This document shows positions 14,127-16,292 of a DNA stretch of 16,292 nt, piece by piece (position 1 is the stretch's first letter; each line of letters opens with the position of its first letter). The position numbers and the translations under genes were made by a program. The notes below the pieces were generated by a model. The model ran no database searches. It saw only the letters and a list, made by a program, of their open reading frames with translations, and was not told where the DNA came from. The stretch comes from CBCXVS01 sp965178525 (GTDB lineage Bacteria > Tectomicrobia > Entotheonellia > Entotheonellales > Entotheonellaceae): assembly GCA_965178525.1 (NCBI GenBank), contig CBCXVS010000177.1, forward strand, positions 1-16,292, read 5' to 3'.

Positions 14127-14147
14127 AACAGCTAACAGCTAACAGCT
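14123..14147 (+). repeat. Heptamer tandem array 3: (AGCTAAC)3 + AGCT, variant unit
   Basis: Three perfect copies of AGCTAAC plus AGCT, differing from array 2 by one base per unit in every copy. It ends 22 bases before the aminotransferase stop codon. The uniform change suggests that the variant arose before tandem expansion, or by conversion. Confidence 0.88.
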
Positions 14148-14169
14148 CTTCATTTGCGGTGCGCAGCAC

Positions 14170-15585
14170 TTAGAGATAACGGCATTCTTGTTCAAAACGC
14201 GTCAAGCCGGTATCCACCATTGCGAGCAGCCGATCCATGTCTTGCCGTTGAATACAAAGCGGCGGCGCCAAGTATAGATTCGTATCGGCGCGGGTAAGCA
14301 TGCCCAATTCCGCTAGAATCTCCAAGAGCCGCGTGATCTCCGGCCCTTCCGGCGTGAACGGCTCTTTGGTCGCCTGATGGGTGACGAGTTCCAAGGCGCA
14401 GAGCAGGCCGAGACCGCGCACATCTCCAACGGTGGGGTGGCGACTGGCCACCTGCTGCAACTGGCTCAGCAAATAGCGGCCCTGCTCGGCGGCGTTGGCC
14501 ACGAGCTGCTCCTGCTGTAGGATCTCCAGGTTGGCCAGTGCCGCTGCACAGGCCACCGGCTGGCCGCCAAACGTGAGCAAATGCGCCAGGGGTTTGCCCG
14601 TTGCGCCGCTGAATTGCCGGGCAATATGCTGCCGGCAAATCGTCGCGGCAATCGGGGCATACCCACTACTCAGGCCCTTGGCCACGGTCATGATATCCGG
14701 CACCACGTCCCAATGCTCCGCCGCAAACATGGCGCCGGTGCGGCCGAAACCCGTAATAATTTCGTCAAAGATCAGGAGCACACCATGCCGGTCGCAGATT
14801 TCCCGCAGGCGCGGCAGATATTCCGGCGGCGGCACCACCACGCCGCAGGCCGCGGACACGGGCTCGGCAATGACGGCCGCCACCGTGCGGGGCGTTTCAT
14901 AGGTGATTAGGTCCTCAATGGCATCGGCACAGTAAACCTCACATGCCGGATACGTTTTGCGGTAGTCACACCGGTAACAATACGGCGCGGAGACGCTCAA
15001 CGTCCCCGGCAGCAGCGGGCCGTAATAGGCATCCACACCGCTGCGCGAACCGCTCGCACTCAGGGCGCCGTAGGTTGCGCCATGGTAAGATCCACGGCGG
15101 GCGATGACTTTATAACGCTCGGGCTCACCACGCAAGGCATGGTATTGGCGCGTCATTTTCAGGGCGGATTCCACCGCTTCGGAGCCCCCGCTGCTGAATA
15201 ACACGGTGGAGAGATCGCCGGGTGTGAGTTGTGCCAACACCGCGGCAAGCTGAATGGCGGGCACGGTCGCGGCGCGGCTGGCGTTGCCATAGGCCAGGGT
15301 TTTGGCCTGCTCCGCCATGGCGTTGGCAATGGCCTCACGGCCATGACCGACGTTGACCAGCCACAGGCCGGACAGGGCGTCGAGATAGGAACGCCCGTAC
15401 GCGTCAACAACGGTACAGCCCTGTCCCCGTACGAACAGACGGCGGTCGGTTTGGGTGGTCAGGGCCTGCCATTCCGAGGCGTGCAGCCACAAGTGTTCCG
15501 CCCCCGCCCGGACCAGCGCCTCAAGGTTCTGTGGTGAGTCAAGCCCCAGGGTTGCCGGTGAAATTAGCTGGGATTGCGTCGTCAT
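14170..15585 (-). CDS. Class III (omega-type) PLP-dependent aminotransferase with a four-cysteine cluster
   Basis: A 471-residue aminotransferase; the start ATG at 15585 has GGAAGG 6 bases upstream. Family blocks are complete: DAYGRSYLDALSGLWLVNVGHG (61-82), the PLP phosphate loop FSSGGSEAVESALKM (130-144), GSYHGATYGALSASG (165-179), VIAEPVSAACGVVVPP, the cofactor-binding LIFDEIITGFGRTG with Asp274, and the Schiff-base lysine Lys303 in TVAKGLSSGYAPI. Such enzymes move an amino group from an omega-amino acid or amine (beta-alanine, GABA, putrescine, taurine) to pyruvate or 2-oxoglutarate. The segment PYCYRCDYRKTYPACEVYC has Cys203, 206, 215 and 219 (C-x2-C-x8-C-x3-C), found in a subset of the family and possibly metal-binding or structural. 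It is transcribed toward the sulfatase but separated by about 200 bases of repeats and a hairpin. The substrate is not predictable. Confidence 0.93.
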   Translation of the reverse strand: MTTQSQLISPATLGLDSPQNLEALVRAGAEHLWLHASEWQALTTQTDRRLFVRGQGCTVVDAYGRSYLDALSGLWLVNVGHGREAIANAMAEQAKTLAYGNASRAATVPAIQLAAVLAQLTPGDLSTVLFSSGGSEAVESALKMTRQYHALRGEPERYKVIARRGSYHGATYGALSASGSRSGVDAYYGPLLPGTLSVSAPYCYRCDYRKTYPACEVYCADAIEDLITYETPRTVAAVIAEPVSAACGVVVPPPEYLPRLREICDRHGVLLIFDEIITGFGRTGAMFAAEHWDVVPDIMTVAKGLSSGYAPIAATICRQHIARQFSGATGKPLAHLLTFGGQPVACAAALANLEILQQEQLVANAAEQGRYLLSQLQQVASRHPTVGDVRGLGLLCALELVTHQATKEPFTPEGPEITRLLEILAELGMLTRADTNLYLAPPLCIQRQDMDRLLAMVDTGLTRFEQECRYL

Positions 15586-15662
15586 AGGAACCTTCCATCA
15601 TCCTGCCAAGACGTTCTAAGTGGTCGGACAAGATTAATGTATCAGATTCCCGTGGGCTATTG

Positions 15663-15690
15663 TATGAAATTAATTTTGCTTCGGTACGTA
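15663..15690. repeat. 28-base motif shared with 9476-9503
   Basis: By hand alignment 23 of 28 bases agree with 9476-9503, with no gaps; the core TTCGGTAC is identical. It lies about 80-105 bases upstream of the aminotransferase start, so it could be a binding site here, while the other copy follows the hydratase remnant. Confidence 0.4.
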
Positions 15691-15828
15691 TTACCCGACG
15701 GATTCTAGCACCTGGGGCGATCATAGCAGATTCTCTGAGACGACGCTGTATCTTTCAGAGATAACAGGCTGCGACACCGGTCGGCGGCCGAGCGGCAAGC
15801 CGGTCGGTACCCGCGTGATGACGTACAG

Positions 15829-15857
15829 ATGACAGCACCGTAGCTCTCTGGTATGAT
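15829..15857 (+). promoter_or_regulatory. Putative sigma70 promoter of the ECF-like sigma factor gene
   Basis: -35 ATGACA (15829-15834; 5 of 6), a spacer of exactly 17 bases, -10 TATGAT (15852-15857; 5 of 6). It is the best promoter by eye in the window. Transcription would start near 15864, inside the palindrome that follows, giving a leader of about 110 bases. Confidence 0.55.
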
Positions 15858-15871
15858 GGCAAGCGCTTGCC
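15858..15871. promoter_or_regulatory. Perfect 14-bp palindrome, LacI-type operator candidate
   Basis: GGCAAGCGCTTGCC is identical to its own reverse complement, with the central AAGCGCTT typical of LacI/GalR-family operators. It directly abuts the -10 element and covers the likely start site, a placement suited to repression. No LacI-family gene is in the window. Confidence 0.5.
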
Positions 15872-15921
15872 GCACGATGGAGGCTGCAAGCGCCGAAAAC
15901 AAAATTTCCCTGGTGGATCAC

Positions 15922-15959
15922 CTATAGGAAGTTTTTTCCGAAAAAATGCATCTATAGGA
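15922..15959 (+). promoter_or_regulatory. Two CTATAGGA direct repeats 30 bp apart flanking a T6-CCG-A6 dyad
   Basis: CTATAGGA occurs at 15922-15929 and 15952-15959, exactly 30 bp apart (about three helical turns), in the leader just before the sigma gene. Between them TTTTTT-CCG-AAAAAA (15932-15946) is a symmetric dyad. This suggests cooperative binding sites or a leader structure. Confidence 0.4.
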
Positions 15960-15973
15960 CATAGAAAGGCACA

Positions 15974-16292
15974 ATGTCGTTAGCATCACATGATATCAAG
16001 ACGCTGATCGAGCAGTGTGCCAGGGGCGAACCTGAGGCTTGTAAGGCGTTTCAGGAAACCTATGGGCTGCTGATTTATAACTTTCCGATGCGTATCTTCC
16101 ATCTGTCGGAAGAAGAGGGGGGCGACTTTTACCTCTATGCCTTCGAGAAGGGACGCATTTTCAAGCGTCTCCGATCGTTTGAAGGCCGTAATCAGATCCA
16201 ATTCGAGACGTATCTGTCGTATTACGTGCTGCGGGACCTCTATCTCGAATGGACCCGGACGACCGACAAGCTCGATACCGTTTCCCTGGACA
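15974..16292 (+). CDS. ECF-type RNA polymerase sigma factor, N-terminal part (3' end outside window)
   Basis: The frame opens at ATG 15974, with AAAGG 6 bases upstream, and runs off the right edge after 106 full codons. Residues 8-30 (IKTLIEQCARGEPEACKAF, then QETYG) and the following helices match sigma region 2 of ECF factors: the surface helix, DFYLYAFEKGRIFKRLRSFEG in place of the D-x-x-Q-E-x-F core-binding helix, and FETYLSYYVLRDLYLEWTR in place of the F-x-x-W-L DNA-melting helix. It would direct RNA polymerase to a small regulon. Region 4 and any anti-sigma gene lie beyond the window. The GAcP-like helix starts D-F-Y-L rather than D-L-V-Q, so it is a divergent member. The upstream palindrome and repeated 8-mers suggest regulated transcription. 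Confidence 0.78.
   Translation, partial: MSLASHDIKTLIEQCARGEPEACKAFQETYGLLIYNFPMRIFHLSEEEGGDFYLYAFEKGRIFKRLRSFEGRNQIQFETYLSYYVLRDLYLEWTRTTDKLDTVSLD

Larger units (their letters stand above)
15586..15973. other. 388-base divergent intergenic region between the aminotransferase and sigma factor genes
   Basis: It holds the regulatory elements listed separately (repeated motif 15663-15690, promoter 15829-15857, palindrome 15858-15871, paired 8-mers 15922-15959). It also has an inverted repeat TCTCTGA (15732-15738) / TCAGAGA (15755-15761). No clear minus-strand promoter for the aminotransferase was settled on. No gene is seen. Confidence 0.5.

Noticed and set aside
12514..14147. CRISPR or tRNA-like reading of the repeat arrays
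   Set aside because: Units are 7 bases with no spacers, and there are no cas genes; these are simple tandem heptamers.

Overview
The window comes from a GC-rich, Gram-negative-like bacterium, most likely an uncultured lineage of the Tectomicrobia/NC10/deltaproteobacterial kind. This placement is inference. It rests on GC-rich codon use, Shine-Dalgarno starts, an AlaE exporter, an ECF-type sigma factor, tandem heptanucleotide repeats, an animal/plant-type UDP-glucose dehydrogenase and several half-deleted metabolic genes. No rRNA, tRNA, insertion sequence, transposase or CRISPR array was recognised.

Left part (1-5.5 kb): the end of a helical hypothetical protein runs into a convergent three-gene operon on the minus strand (3840 down to 475). 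In transcription order the operon holds a degenerate D-serine dehydratase/D-threonine aldolase-like protein that has lost its PLP lysine, a paralogue that keeps the lysine but has an altered metal site, and a secreted EndoU-type endoribonuclease. The genes are 23-34 bases apart behind a plausible sigma70 promoter with a small dyad in its spacer. This is the most unusual assembly in the window. UDP-glucose 6-dehydrogenase is transcribed divergently from it and is followed by a nested, multi-arm inverted-repeat structure (5536-5628) that may be a structured RNA.

Middle part (5.7-11.1 kb): a LamG-domain surface protein and an intact L-alanine exporter (alaE) sit among eroded genes. These are a MaoC-like dehydratase tail, a pantothenate kinase (coaA) lacking its P-loop and frameshifted, and an enoyl-CoA hydratase with an in-frame deletion of its first oxyanion-hole segment. 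A lone minus-strand gene then encodes a possible PD-(D/E)XK-like N-terminus fused to a cold-shock domain, followed by a C-terminal scrap resembling a membrane-fusion (HlyD/RND adaptor) protein.

Right part (11.3-16.3 kb): a GT4-type glycosyltransferase converges on a sulfatase-fold hydrolase whose formylglycine motif is non-canonical. The sulfatase is bracketed by inverted arrays of the same heptamer. A class III aminotransferase with a four-cysteine cluster follows. The window ends inside an ECF-like sigma factor gene preceded by a good promoter, a 14-bp LacI-type palindrome and two identical 8-mers exactly 30 bp apart.

The glycosyltransferase, UDP-glucose dehydrogenase, LamG protein and sulfatase-fold enzyme are compatible with cell-surface polysaccharide work, but they are not in one operon and the link is inference.
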